The position numbers and the translations under genes are program-made. A model generated the notes under the pieces. It saw nothing but the letters and a program-made list of their open reading frames with translations, had not been told where the DNA came from and searched no databases. Of a DNA stretch of 35,651 nucleotides, positions 1 through 8,166 are shown one piece after another. Origin of the DNA: Bacillota bacterium. Its GTDB lineage: Bacteria; Bacillota; Bacilli; Alicyclobacillales; SLC66. How positions within the stretch are numbered: position 1 is the first letter of the stretch; every line of letters begins with the position of its first letter. The DNA lies in assembly GCA_021821055.1 (NCBI GenBank), contig JAKACX010000021.1, positions 1 through 35,651 on the forward strand, in the 5' to 3' direction.

Positions 1-129
1 TCTGAAAACGCGCAACGCGAACTGTTGTTGACAGACTGCGTCCTGCATCTCCGGGATGCGGGCGAGACTGTCGTGCCCGTGGTCGTCCAGGACGCGGACG
101 ATATCGCAAACGTGAACGACCGCGTGTAA
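1..129 (+). CDS. glmU: GlmU, end of the uridyltransferase domain, closed by an early TAA (5' end outside window)
   Basis: Frame 1 from the window edge reads SENAQRELLLTD and ends in VNDRV followed by TAA at 127-129. This is the end of the N-terminal N-acetylglucosamine-1-phosphate uridyltransferase domain of GlmU, which makes UDP-GlcNAc for peptidoglycan. The first Asn of the VND segment matches the family's metal-binding Asn. In known GlmU proteins translation runs straight on from NDR/NNR into the linker helix, and it would do so here in the same frame without the TAA. The usual GEYYLTD is RELLLTD here, so conserved Gly and Tyr positions are also changed. The rest of this domain lies upstream and cannot be judged. 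Identity is sure; whether the stop is real is not. Confidence 0.8.
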   Translation, partial: SENAQRELLLTDCVLHLRDAGETVVPVVVQDADDIANVNDRV

Positions 130-150
130 CTCGCCGGTTGCGAAGAAAAG

Positions 151-822
151 TTGCGCAGACGCATCCTGTTGCGGCATATGCAAAATGGCGTGACATTCAT
201 CGATCCCTCGGGCACTTACGTGGAACTGGACGTCGAAATCGGCAGGGACACGGTGGTGTGGCCGGGGTCCTATCTGCAGGGCGCCACCGTCGTCGGAGAG
301 GATTGTGTGATCGGACCCGCCGCGCAACTGATGAACGCGCACGTCGCAGACGGCGCAGAGGTCGTCCGTTCTGTGGTGACCGACAGCCGTGTGGGATCCG
401 GATCGTCTGTCGGCCCCTTTGCCTATGTGCGCCCTGGAAGCGATATCGGTGAGCGCGTCAAGATTGGGGATTTCGTGGAAGTCAAGAACTCGAACATTGG
501 GAATGATACAAAGGTGAGCCATCTCGCCTACATCGGTGACAGCGATGTGGGGACCGGTGTAAATGTCGCGTGCGGCGTGGTGACGGCTAACTATGACGGT
601 TTTCGCAAACATCGTACGATCATTGGCCATGACAGTTTCGTAGGGTGTAATGTGAATCTCGTGGCGCCCGTGGAAATTGGCGACGGTTCATACATCGCGA
701 CAGGCTCCACGATCACGGAGCCGGTGCCGGCTGGCAGCTTCGCCATCGCCAGGGAAAGGCAGACCACCAAGGTTGGATACGCTGCTGTCCTGCGGACGCG
801 GCTTGAGGACGGGAAGAAGTGA
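151..822 (+). CDS. glmU: GlmU, C-terminal acetyltransferase half (separated by in-frame stop)
   Basis: This encodes the left-handed beta-helix acetyltransferase domain of GlmU, which acetylates glucosamine-1-phosphate with acetyl-CoA. Hexapeptide repeats run the length of the protein. [27 protein letters not shown] with the catalytic His, [20 protein letters not shown] and [10 protein letters not shown] are all in place. It lies in the same frame as the upstream fragment (1-129), and the spacing from NDRV to the linker Met matches intact GlmU, so only one codon is replaced by a stop. The TTG at 151 and the ATG at 178 both lack a convincing ribosome-binding site, so independent initiation is doubtful. 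It could be translated by coupling or readthrough, or be a broken gene. prs follows after 14 nt. Confidence 0.85.
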   Translation: MRRRILLRHMQNGVTFIDPSGTYVELDVEIGRDTVVWPGSYLQGATVVGEDCVIGPAAQLMNAHVADGAEVVRSVVTDSRVGSGSSVGPFAYVRPGSDIGERVKIGDFVEVKNSNIGNDTKVSHLAYIGDSDVGTGVNVACGVVTANYDGFRKHRTIIGHDSFVGCNVNLVAPVEIGDGSYIATGSTITEPVPAGSFAIARERQTTKVGYAAVLRTRLEDGKK

Positions 823-836
823 GGAGCTGAGAACCG

Positions 837-1790
837 TTGGCGTACCATGACGCCAAGCTCAAGATATTGAGCGGCAACGCCAATCCTGAGTTGGCTCTTG
901 AAATTGCCGGCCTGGTGGGTGTGGAGTTGGGGAAGTGCAATATTTCCCGTTTTATGGATGGAGAAGTCCACATCGATCTTGAAGAGAGTGTACGCGGCAC
1001 GGACGTGTACGTGATCCAGCCGACGTCGGCGCCGGTCAATGAGCGGCTGATGGAACTGCTCATCATGGTGGATGCCTTGAAGCGGGCTTCAGCAAAGACG
1101 ATCAATGTCGTCATTCCTTATTATGGATACGCGAGACAGGATCGCAAGGCGCGCGCGCGCGACCCGATCACGGCGAAGCTGACGGCCGACCTCATTCAGA
1201 CGGCCGGCGCGAGCCGCGTGATCTGCATGGACCTTCACGCGGGGCAGATTCAGGGCTTTTTCAATATCCCGCTGGACCATCTGCTCGGTCTTCCGATCCT
1301 GGCGACGTATCTGGCGTCAAAGGAATTGCAGGACATCGTGGTGGTGTCGCCGGACCTCGGCGGCGTCACCCGCGCCCGTCATCTGTCTGTCCGGCTCAAC
1401 ACGTCGATTGCCATCATCGACAAGCGGCGTCCCCGTCCCAATGTGGCCGAGGTCATGAACATCATCGGCGACGTCGCCGGGAAAACCGCCATTCTCATAG
1501 ACGACATGATCGACACGGCGGGCACGATCACACTCGCCGCGGAGGCGCTGATGGAGTACGGCGCGCGCGAGGTCTACGCCTGCTGCACGCATCCCGTTCT
1601 CTCGCCGCCCGCGATGGAGCGGCTCGCGGCGTCTCCGATCCAGGAAGTGATCGTGACCAACACCATCGCCGTTCCCGCGGAGCAGCGCATGGACAAGCTC
1701 GTCGTCCTGTCCGTCGCAAGGCTCATCGCCGAGGCGATCTTGCGGATTCACGAAAAGCGTTCGATCAGCGAACTCTTCGACGATGATTAG
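837..1790 (+). CDS. prs: ribose-phosphate pyrophosphokinase
   Basis: PRPP synthetase transfers pyrophosphate from ATP to ribose-5-phosphate, supplying purine, pyrimidine, histidine and tryptophan synthesis in the cytoplasm. The 317-residue length is normal. The ATP loop region [15 protein letters not shown], the [12 protein letters not shown] segment and the PRPP-binding motif [11 protein letters not shown] are intact. TTG at 837 is chosen because GAGGAG lies 10 nt upstream and the alignment begins there; the nearby ATG is out of frame. In B. subtilis ctc (ribosomal protein bL25 family) follows prs. Here pth follows directly, overlapping by 8 nt. Confidence 0.97.
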   Translation: MAYHDAKLKILSGNANPELALEIAGLVGVELGKCNISRFMDGEVHIDLEESVRGTDVYVIQPTSAPVNERLMELLIMVDALKRASAKTINVVIPYYGYARQDRKARARDPITAKLTADLIQTAGASRVICMDLHAGQIQGFFNIPLDHLLGLPILATYLASKELQDIVVVSPDLGGVTRARHLSVRLNTSIAIIDKRRPRPNVAEVMNIIGDVAGKTAILIDDMIDTAGTITLAAEALMEYGAREVYACCTHPVLSPPAMERLAASPIQEVIVTNTIAVPAEQRMDKLVVLSVARLIAEAILRIHEKRSISELFDDD

Positions 1791-2352
1791 GTTGATTGTG
1801 GGACTCGGCAATCCCGGGCGCGAGTACGAGCACACGCGGCACAACGCGGGATTCCAGGCCGTCGAGAGGCTGCTTGCCAAACACGCGCCCGGAGCGGTCG
1901 GGAAGAGAAGGTTTCAGGCGCTGGTGCACGAGGTGCAGGGCGAGGGGAAGCGGATCGTCGCCCTGCGCCCGCAGACGTTCATGAACCTGAGCGGCCAGTC
2001 GGTTGCCGAGGCTGTCCGTTACTTGAACATGGACCCGGCGCGTGAACTGCTTGTCGTGTACGATGACCTCGACCTCCCGGTCGGACGCATCCGGTTGCGG
2101 GAGAAGGGCGGGTCTGGAGGGCACAACGGGATCAAGTCCGTCATAAGCCATATTGGCGGGGACGATTTTGCGCGTGTCCGCATCGGCGTCGGCCGCCCGC
2201 CCGTTGGGGTCGCGGTCATAGACCACGTGCTGACGCGGTTTTCCAAGCCCGAGCGCGAACTCGTCGACGAAGCGCTCGACCGTGCCGCGGAGGCCGCCTG
2301 GCAAGCCTGCCACTCGGCCTTTCCGGTGGTCATGAACCACTTCAATGTTTAA
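1783..2352 (+). CDS. pth: peptidyl-tRNA hydrolase
   Basis: This enzyme releases tRNA from peptidyl-tRNA that has dropped off ribosomes (SpoVC in B. subtilis). The 189-residue protein has the family landmarks GLGNPG (Asn10), RHNAGF with catalytic His20, QTFMNLSG and YDDLDLP with the conserved Asp, then [11 protein letters not shown]. The ATG lies inside the last codons of prs, so translation is probably coupled. The stop region overlaps a sporulation-type promoter for the next gene, fin. Confidence 0.97.
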   Translation: MIRLIVGLGNPGREYEHTRHNAGFQAVERLLAKHAPGAVGKRRFQALVHEVQGEGKRIVALRPQTFMNLSGQSVAEAVRYLNMDPARELLVVYDDLDLPVGRIRLREKGGSGGHNGIKSVISHIGGDDFARVRIGVGRPPVGVAVIDHVLTRFSKPERELVDEALDRAAEAAWQACHSAFPVVMNHFNV

Positions 2353-2376
2353 AGCCGTCGACTGCTCCCCATACTA
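2347..2376 (+). promoter_or_regulatory. sigma-F/sigma-G type promoter for fin
   Basis: GTTTA at 2347-2351 fits the forespore -35 pattern and CATACTA at 2370-2376 is an exact match to the sigma-G -10 (CATWHTA), with an 18-nt spacer. It overlaps the pth stop codon and lies about 50 nt before fin. In B. subtilis fin is transcribed in the forespore, which agrees. The GG that sigma-F prefers ahead of the -10 is CC here, so sigma-G recognition looks at least as good. Confidence 0.5.
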
Positions 2377-2428
2377 CCAGAACGGCTCGTTTCAGGCGCC
2401 GATTTGCCGGTAACGGGGAGCGCTCACG

Positions 2429-2662
2429 ATGGAAATAGTATATTATTGCAAGTATTGCAAGGCCTTCATGGGTGTGATCGACGGATCGCGCGTTCCTGTG
2501 GAGGCGCTTGGATTTTCCATTTTGACGGCGGAAGAGCAGGCGGATATGATTCAATATGACGGGGCACAAGACACGACCTATGTCAGAACGGTCTGCGAAT
2601 ACTGCGAGTCTGCGCTGCGCAGCCACCCCGATCTGTTGCTCTCACAGACGCCGATTCAGTGA
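2429..2662 (+). CDS. fin: anti-sigma-F factor Fin (YabK)
   Basis: Fin is a small zinc-ribbon protein that inhibits sigma-F and helps the forespore switch to sigma-G. The 77-residue protein has two CxxC pairs, Cys7/Cys10 (CKYC) and Cys56/Cys59 (CEYC), and the family pattern EALGFSILTAEEQADMI between them. GGGGAG lies about 8 nt before the ATG. Its place between pth and mfd is the same as in B. subtilis. A forespore-type promoter lies just upstream at 2347-2376. Confidence 0.93.
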   Translation: MEIVYYCKYCKAFMGVIDGSRVPVEALGFSILTAEEQADMIQYDGAQDTTYVRTVCEYCESALRSHPDLLLSQTPIQ

Positions 2663-2754
2663 CGTCCGGGTTCCCGGGGGATGTCGTCTGCGGTTGTGGG
2701 GGTCGACAGGGAGGGCCTGGGCGGATTTGATTTTCCGGGATAGGAGCCAATCGG

Positions 2755-5700
2755 GTGCGTGAACTCATCGAGTACTTTGCGGACGTGCCGGAAGTTGCGC
2801 ACGTCTTGCAGCTGTTGCGCCAGGGTGTGGAGCAGCAGTCGGTAACGGGGCTGAGTGGATCTGCCCGCCATCTGTTCTATGCGGCGCTCGCGCAGCGCGG
2901 GTTTTCTCTGGCCATCGCCGCGCATTCGATGCAAAGCGCGCAGTCCATCGCGGCGGACCTGACGGAGAGTCTCGGGGCCGATGCCGTATTTTTCTTCCCG
3001 GAACGGGAACTCTCGCACAGCGATCTTGTGGCGCACAGCCCTGAGATCGCCGCGCTGCGGTGGCGCACGCTGGCAGCGTTGCTTGAGGAACGGGCGCCGG
3101 TTGTCGTCACGACGATCCGCGCGCTGCGCCAGGCGCTTCCGTCGCCCGTGCAGGCGCAAAACGCGATCCTGCATGTGCGCGCCGGGGAGACGCTGGATCT
3201 GTCAGAGACGGCGGAAAGGCTTACCCAGGCGGGGTACGAGCGCGCGCAGCGCGTAGAGGCGCGGGGGCAGTTCAGCATCCGCGGAGGAATCGTCGACATC
3301 TACCCGCTGGACGGAAGTCCGGTGCGGATCGAATTGTTTGATGACGAGGTGGACTCGATCCGCCTGTTTGAGGCCGAGAGTCAACGCTCCTTCGATCAGG
3401 TGAAGGAGGCGCGCGTCTACCCTGTACATGAGATGCTTGTCACGTCGGAGCAGCTGGCGAGCGCTGCGGACCGCCTTGAACGCGAACTGGAGCAACAGGT
3501 GCGCCGCGTGGGTTCGGAGGCCGTGCGCGAAAACCTGCGGCGATACGTGGGGCGCGACGCGGAGCGGATGGCTGCGCAGGAACGGTTTTCCGGACTCGTG
3601 CGCTATCGGCGGCTGTTTGCGGAGAAGTCCGCCACCATGGTCGACTATCTGCACAAGTCCTGTTGTCTTGTCTTCGACGAGCCGACTCGCCTGCGCGAGA
3701 CGATGGAACGCGTGCAACGCGAAGAGGCAGAATGGACGGCCGCGGCTCTGGAGCACGGTGAGATTGTTCCCGGGATGCTGGACGAAGTGGACGTGGAACG
3801 GACGTTTGCCGCCGGGGGGCGACGGCAGGTGTTCGTCACGCTGTTTCAGCGCCATCACGGCAACATTCCAGCGGCGCACACCGTCAGCGTGTCGATGCGC
3901 CAGATGCAGCAGTTTCACGGTCAATTGCCACTGTTGAAAACTGAACTCGCACGCTTTCACAAGACGCGTCAGCACGTCGTATTCACGGCGGACAGCGCCG
4001 AGCGCGCAGAACGCCTGGCGCGCGTGCTGTACGACTTCTCGATTGAAGCGGAGATTGTCGAGCACTTCCATCCAGACAGCCCGCGCCCACTCATCCTTGT
4101 CGCAGCACTGTCCAGCGGGTTCGAGCTTCCGTCCGGCCGCCTGGTGGTGATTGCCGAAGGCGAGGTCTTTGTAAACAAGCGCCGTGCGCCGCGCGTGCGC
4201 TCTGACTCGTCGGAGGCGGCCCGAATCAAGAGTTACCAGGATCTCGCGGTCGGCGATTTTGTCGTGCACGCCACGCATGGGATCGGTCGCTATATGGGAC
4301 TTGACACGCTGGACGTGGCCGGAGTCCACAGGGATTTTCTGCATCTGCGCTACGCCGGGAATGACAAGCTGTACGTACCCGCGGACCAGATCAACCAAGT
4401 CCAAAAGTACCTCGGTTCCGAAGAACGCGAACCGCGGCTGCACCATCTGGGCGGAAGCGAGTTCGCGCGGGCCAAGAACAAGGTGCGCAAGTGCGTGCGC
4501 GACATCGCGGAAGACCTGATCAAGATCTATGCGCAGCGCGAGGCGGCGCCGGGCTATGCCTTTCGTCCGGACACGGAGTTTCAGCGCGACTTTGAGGCGA
4601 CGTTTCCCTACGACGAGACGCCGGACCAACTCCGTGCGATTGCCGAGATCAAGCGCGACATGGAACGCGCGCGGCCGATGGACCGGCTGCTGTGCGGCGA
4701 TGTGGGATATGGCAAGACGGAGGTGGCGATACGCGCCGCCGCGAAAGCCGTGTTTGACGGTAAGCAGGCCGCTGTGCTGGTTCCGACCACCATCCTCGCG
4801 CAGCAGCACTTCGAGACGTTTCGCGAGCGTTTTTCCGGGTTTCCGGTGACGGTGGAGGTGCTGAGCCGCTTTCGCAGCAAGACGGAGACGAAGCGCGTGA
4901 TGCAGGGTCTGCAGGCTGGCACGGTGGACGTCGTGATCGGTACGCACCGCCTGTTGAACAAGGGCATCACGTTCAGGAATCTCGGCCTTCTTGTGGTCGA
5001 CGAGGAACAGCGGTTTGGCGTGACCCACAAGGAAAAATTGAAAGAACTGAAGAGCGACGTGGACTGCTTGACACTCACCGCCACGCCGATCCCGCGAACG
5101 CTGCACATGTCCATGGTCGGTGTGCGCGACCTGTCGGTCATCGAGACGGCTCCGGAGAACCGTTTCCCTGTCCAAACGTACGTGGTAGAATACAGCGACG
5201 GCCTGCTGCGCGAAGCCATTGAACGGGAGATCGGCCGCGGCGGGCAGGTCTATGTCCTGTACAATCAGGTCAAGGGCATACACTCGATCGCGGAGCGGGT
5301 GGCGCGACTGGTTCCTGAGGCACGCGTTGCAGTCGGGCACGGGCAGATGGCCGAGGATGAACTGGAGCGCGTCATGCTCGCATTTCTCGAGGGCGAGACC
5401 GACGTGCTGGTGTCCACGACGATCATCGAGGCCGGGCTGGATATCGCCAATGTCAACACGCTCGTGGTGTTTCACGCGGATCGCATGGGCCTGTCCCAAC
5501 TGTACCAGTTGCGTGGGCGTGTGGGTCGTTCCAACCGCATTGCCTACGCCTACTTCACCTACCAGCCCGACAAAATCCTTGCCGAAGTGGCTGAGAAGCG
5601 ATTGCAGGCGATCAAGGAATTCACGGAGTTGGGCAGCGGATTCAAGATTGCGATGCGGGATTTGGCCATCCGGGGCGCAGGGAATCTCCTCGGTGCGGAA

Positions 5701-6285
5701 CAGCATGGGTTCATCAGTTCGGTCGGCTTTGACATGTATTCCGACATGCTGGCGGAAGCGGTGCGTGAACTTCGTGGGGAGGCTGTCGTCAAGCGCGACG
5801 AACCCGCCGTCGAGATTTCGGCTGACGCGTACCTCGGGGATGCGTATATTTCCGACGCGTTGCAGAAAATCGAGATGTACAAGAAATTTGTCGCCGTCGG
5901 CAATCAGGAAGACGTAAGTGACTTGCGCGATGAATTGGTGGACCGCTTCGGCGATATTCCGGCGGAAGCGGAAATGCTGCTGCGCATCGCGCGGATACGT
6001 GCGTACGCGTTCATGTACGACCTCGCGTCAGTGGTGAAAGAAGGGCAGAATATCCAGATTACGCTCCGCAAGGAGCACAATGAGCGTATTTCCGGCGTTC
6101 GCCTGATTGAGGTCGCCCAGTTGTATCCCAGACGCACCGCCGTGAAGTCGACGGGCGGCGCATACAGTCTCACGATCGAAGGACGCGGTTTGAAGGACGA
6201 TCAGTTGCTCGACATGACGATTCGGGTGCTTGAAGAATTCAAATCCGTTTTTTCGCAACAGGAGGAGTTGCAAAATGCCAAATAA
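2755..6285 (+). CDS. mfd: transcription-repair coupling factor
   Basis: Mfd pushes RNA polymerase off DNA lesions and recruits UvrA. The 1176-residue length is typical. Residues 1 to about 350 are the UvrB-like region. The RNA polymerase interaction domain lies near 495-560 (VGDFVVHATHGIGRYMG). The RecG-like motor has Walker A GDVGYGKTE near 645, the DEEQRFGV box near 748 and TATPIPRTL. Helicase motifs IIEAGLDI and QLRGRVGR follow, and the C-terminal UvrA-binding-like domain closes the protein. GTG at 2755 is preceded by GGAG at 9 nt. The next gene's start lies inside the mfd end. Confidence 0.98.
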   Translation: MRELIEYFADVPEVAHVLQLLRQGVEQQSVTGLSGSARHLFYAALAQRGFSLAIAAHSMQSAQSIAADLTESLGADAVFFFPERELSHSDLVAHSPEIAALRWRTLAALLEERAPVVVTTIRALRQALPSPVQAQNAILHVRAGETLDLSETAERLTQAGYERAQRVEARGQFSIRGGIVDIYPLDGSPVRIELFDDEVDSIRLFEAESQRSFDQVKEARVYPVHEMLVTSEQLASAADRLERELEQQVRRVGSEAVRENLRRYVGRDAERMAAQERFSGLVRYRRLFAEKSATMVDYLHKSCCLVFDEPTRLRETMERVQREEAEWTAAALEHGEIVPGMLDEVDVERTFAAGGRRQVFVTLFQRHHGNIPAAHTVSVSMRQMQQFHGQLPLLKTELARFHKTRQHVVFTADSAERAERLARVLYDFSIEAEIVEHFHPDSPRPLILVAALSSGFELPSGRLVVIAEGEVFVNKRRAPRVRSDSSEAARIKSYQDLAVGDFVVHATHGIGRYMGLDTLDVAGVHRDFLHLRYAGNDKLYVPADQINQVQKYLGSEEREPRLHHLGGSEFARAKNKVRKCVRDIAEDLIKIYAQREAAPGYAFRPDTEFQRDFEATFPYDETPDQLRAIAEIKRDMERARPMDRLLCGDVGYGKTEVAIRAAAKAVFDGKQAAVLVPTTILAQQHFETFRERFSGFPVTVEVLSRFRSKTETKRVMQGLQAGTVDVVIGTHRLLNKGITFRNLGLLVVDEEQRFGVTHKEKLKELKSDVDCLTLTATPIPRTLHMSMVGVRDLSVIETAPENRFPVQTYVVEYSDGLLREAIEREIGRGGQVYVLYNQVKGIHSIAERVARLVPEARVAVGHGQMAEDELERVMLAFLEGETDVLVSTTIIEAGLDIANVNTLVVFHADRMGLSQLYQLRGRVGRSNRIAYAYFTYQPDKILAEVAEKRLQAIKEFTELGSGFKIAMRDLAIRGAGNLLGAEQHGFISSVGFDMYSDMLAEAVRELRGEAVVKRDEPAVEISADAYLGDAYISDALQKIEMYKKFVAVGNQEDVSDLRDELVDRFGDIPAEAEMLLRIARIRAYAFMYDLASVVKEGQNIQITLRKEHNERISGVRLIEVAQLYPRRTAVKSTGGAYSLTIEGRGLKDDQLLDMTIRVLEEFKSVFSQQEELQNAK

Positions 6286-7207
6286 GACTCGAAAGTTACG
6301 CATTTCAGGCATTCTGGGAATCGCCGTGTTGTCCGCTTCGCTGGCGGGCTGCGGAAGCCAGAGCGCGGCGTCGGTCGTCGCGACCTACAACGGCGGCACC
6401 GTCACGCAATCGCAGTTGCAGCAGCAGATCAGCCTGCTGACGCTGCTCAATCCCCAGGCGAAGCTGACCGCGCCCACGACCGAGGCCCTGATCGTCAAGC
6501 AGTATATCGTGTCGGACCGGATTCTTCTGCCGCTGGCGGCGCAGCACGGGTTCACCCCGCCGCAGGCGCAGGTGCAGCAGGATGTCGTCAGCCTCAAGCA
6601 GCAGCTGGTGCAAAGCGTGTACAAGAATTCGGCGTCCTCGCTGAACACAAAGATGCAGTCCCTGAACCTGACGGACAGCGACCTGGCGAAGATCATTTCC
6701 GAGAACATCACGCTCAACAACTATGCGGCGAGTCTCATCCCGAGTTCGGCCATCACAGCGTACTACAAGCAGAATCTGGCCCAGTACACGACCGCCAGCC
6801 AGCGCGCCATCCTGGTCAAGACGCTGCCTGAGGCGACGAGGATCTACGGGCTGCTCAAGCAGAGTTCTTCCGTGAGTAATTGGGACAAGCTCGCCAAACA
6901 GTATTCGCAGGATCCGGGATCAAAGAACAACGGTGGGCTGTACTCGAATCAGCCCGTGGGCAACTGGGTTCCGACCTTCCAGCAGCACGTCCTCACGCAG
7001 CCGTTGAACCGCTTGGGGTCTCCGTTCCACACCCGGTATGGGTACTTTGTGATGCAGGTGCTCAACCGCCACGCAGCGCCGATCTCGCAGGTCAAGTCGA
7101 CCATCGCCCAGCAGTTGATGTCCAATCCAAAGTCGCCGTACGCGGCCAAATACACGGCGATGGTCAGTGCGCTGCAAAAGAAGGCCAATATCAAGGTCAC
7201 CGTCTGA
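6275..7207 (+). CDS. PpiC-type peptidyl-prolyl isomerase lipoprotein (PrsA/SurA-like)
   Basis: This is a membrane-anchored extracytoplasmic foldase. A basic N-terminus, a hydrophobic stretch and a lipobox LAGC with Cys26 make a lipoprotein signal. A SurA-like helical chaperone region follows, then a parvulin domain at about 175-265 (KLAKQYSQDPGSKNNGGLY and RYGYFVMQVL). ATG 6275 is chosen over upstream starts because GGAGGAG precedes it by 7-9 nt and the signal peptide begins there; it overlaps the mfd end by 11 nt. In B. subtilis the related prsA-like yacD sits between hslO and cysK instead. It could be named PrsA, but substrates cannot be deduced. A strong terminator follows. Confidence 0.9.
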   Translation: MPNKTRKLRISGILGIAVLSASLAGCGSQSAASVVATYNGGTVTQSQLQQQISLLTLLNPQAKLTAPTTEALIVKQYIVSDRILLPLAAQHGFTPPQAQVQQDVVSLKQQLVQSVYKNSASSLNTKMQSLNLTDSDLAKIISENITLNNYAASLIPSSAITAYYKQNLAQYTTASQRAILVKTLPEATRIYGLLKQSSSVSNWDKLAKQYSQDPGSKNNGGLYSNQPVGNWVPTFQQHVLTQPLNRLGSPFHTRYGYFVMQVLNRHAAPISQVKSTIAQQLMSNPKSPYAAKYTAMVSALQKKANIKVTV

Positions 7208-7229
7208 AGCACGGCCCGCCTGCAGTGAT

Positions 7230-7265
7230 GGAAAAAACGCCGGAGCGGCCGCCGGCGTTTTTTCC
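7230..7265. terminator. Rho-independent terminator after the mfd-foldase genes
   Basis: The arms ggaaaaaacgccgg (7230-7243) and ccggcgttttttcc (7252-7265) pair over 14 bp around an 8-nt loop. The stem has A-runs on one side and T-runs on the other, so it could work in both directions. It closes the glmU-to-foldase group before spoVT. Confidence 0.85.
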
Positions 7266-7409
7266 ATGAAATAGCTCGGAATGCGTTGGTAAAGTTGTTC
7301 GGGTTCGGACAATATAAGGGCAGGGCGCAAGAGACAACCGCAAAGAGCTGTGAACCACAGGGAGAAGCCTGCACCGACTTTGGCGGTGGAAAGCGAGGTT
7401 GGATAGTAC

Positions 7410-7949
7410 ATGAAAGCGACCGGGATCGTAAGACGGATCGACGACTTGGGCCGGGTCGTGATACCTAAGGAGATTCGGCGGACACTGCGCATCAGGGAAG
7501 GCGACCCGCTGGAGATTTTTGTGGATCGGGACGGAGAAGTCATTTTGAAGAAGTATTCCCCCATCAGTGAACTCGGTGAATTCGCGAAAGAATACGCCGA
7601 GTCCCTCAACGAGACGCTGGGGCATATCACGCTCATCACGGACCGCGACACCATCATCGCTACGGCAGGTTCTTCGAAGAAGGAGTTTCTGGAAAAACCC
7701 GTGGGGTCGGATCTGGAAAAAGTGATGGAGGATCGCCGGACCCTTCTGGCGGCCGACGGGGATATCCAGCTGGTGCGTGACAAGTGGGACCACGTCAGCT
7801 GCAGGGTTATCGCTCCGATCGTGTACAACGGCGACCCGATCGGAAGCGTCGTTCTCGTGTCGCGCGACGATCAGGTCAAGATGGGCGAGTTGGAGCAGAA
7901 GCTTGCGGAGACCGCCGCCGGCTTTCTCTCGAAGCAGATGGAGCAGTGA
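7410..7949 (+). CDS. spoVT: stage V sporulation regulator SpoVT
   Basis: SpoVT is a forespore transcription factor that tunes sigma-G genes. Residues 1-50 form the AbrB-type swapped-hairpin DNA-binding domain (GIVRRIDDLGRVVIPKEIRR). Residues from about 56 to the end form the GAF-like sensor domain. The 179-residue length is standard. A 144-nt leader separates it from the upstream terminator. It contains CAATATA at 7310-7316, a 6/7 match to a sigma-G -10, but no good -35, so the promoter is not assigned. A hairpin terminator follows. Confidence 0.97.
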   Translation: MKATGIVRRIDDLGRVVIPKEIRRTLRIREGDPLEIFVDRDGEVILKKYSPISELGEFAKEYAESLNETLGHITLITDRDTIIATAGSSKKEFLEKPVGSDLEKVMEDRRTLLAADGDIQLVRDKWDHVSCRVIAPIVYNGDPIGSVVLVSRDDQVKMGELEQKLAETAAGFLSKQMEQ

Positions 7950-8062
7950 CGGAAGAGGGCGACGACGGCGTTGTGTGAGGGTTGTCTGATCACGGTGGTC
8001 ACTGTCCGACTGCACTCATTCCTTGCATGGACTTGCGTCGTTCGCCTGTGTCGGCGTTGCCG

Positions 8063-8092
8063 GAGAGTGGACCTTGCGTCCACTCTCTTCGT
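8063..8092 (+). terminator. hairpin terminator after spoVT
   Basis: A perfect 10-bp stem, gagagtggac (8063-8072) with gtccactctc (8078-8087), closes over loop cttgc and is followed by ttcgtt. The T-tract is short, so efficiency is uncertain. It separates spoVT from spoVB. Confidence 0.65.
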
Positions 8093-8099
8093 TCTGACC

Positions 8100-8128
8100 G
8101 TATATCCTGGACGGCCTGTCAGTATAAT
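8100..8128 (+). promoter_or_regulatory. possible sigma-E promoter for spoVB
   Basis: GTATAT at 8100-8105 and AGTATAAT at 8121-8128 are 15 nt apart, near the spacing of mother-cell sigma-E promoters (-35 with an ATA core, -10 CATACAAT-like, about 5/8 here). It lies just after the spoVT terminator and about 40 nt before spoVB, a sigma-E gene in B. subtilis. A plain sigma-A -10 (TATAAT) without a -35 is the alternative. Confidence 0.35.
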
Positions 8129-8166
8129 CGTGTAGGCCCCTAGCGATGTGGCGGTCAGGAACGGGA

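Noticed and set aside
3202-5706. 834-codon open frame on the minus strand
   Set aside because: It lies wholly antisense to mfd, whose protein motifs are intact; such frames are common opposite high-GC genes. It has no recognisable domains.
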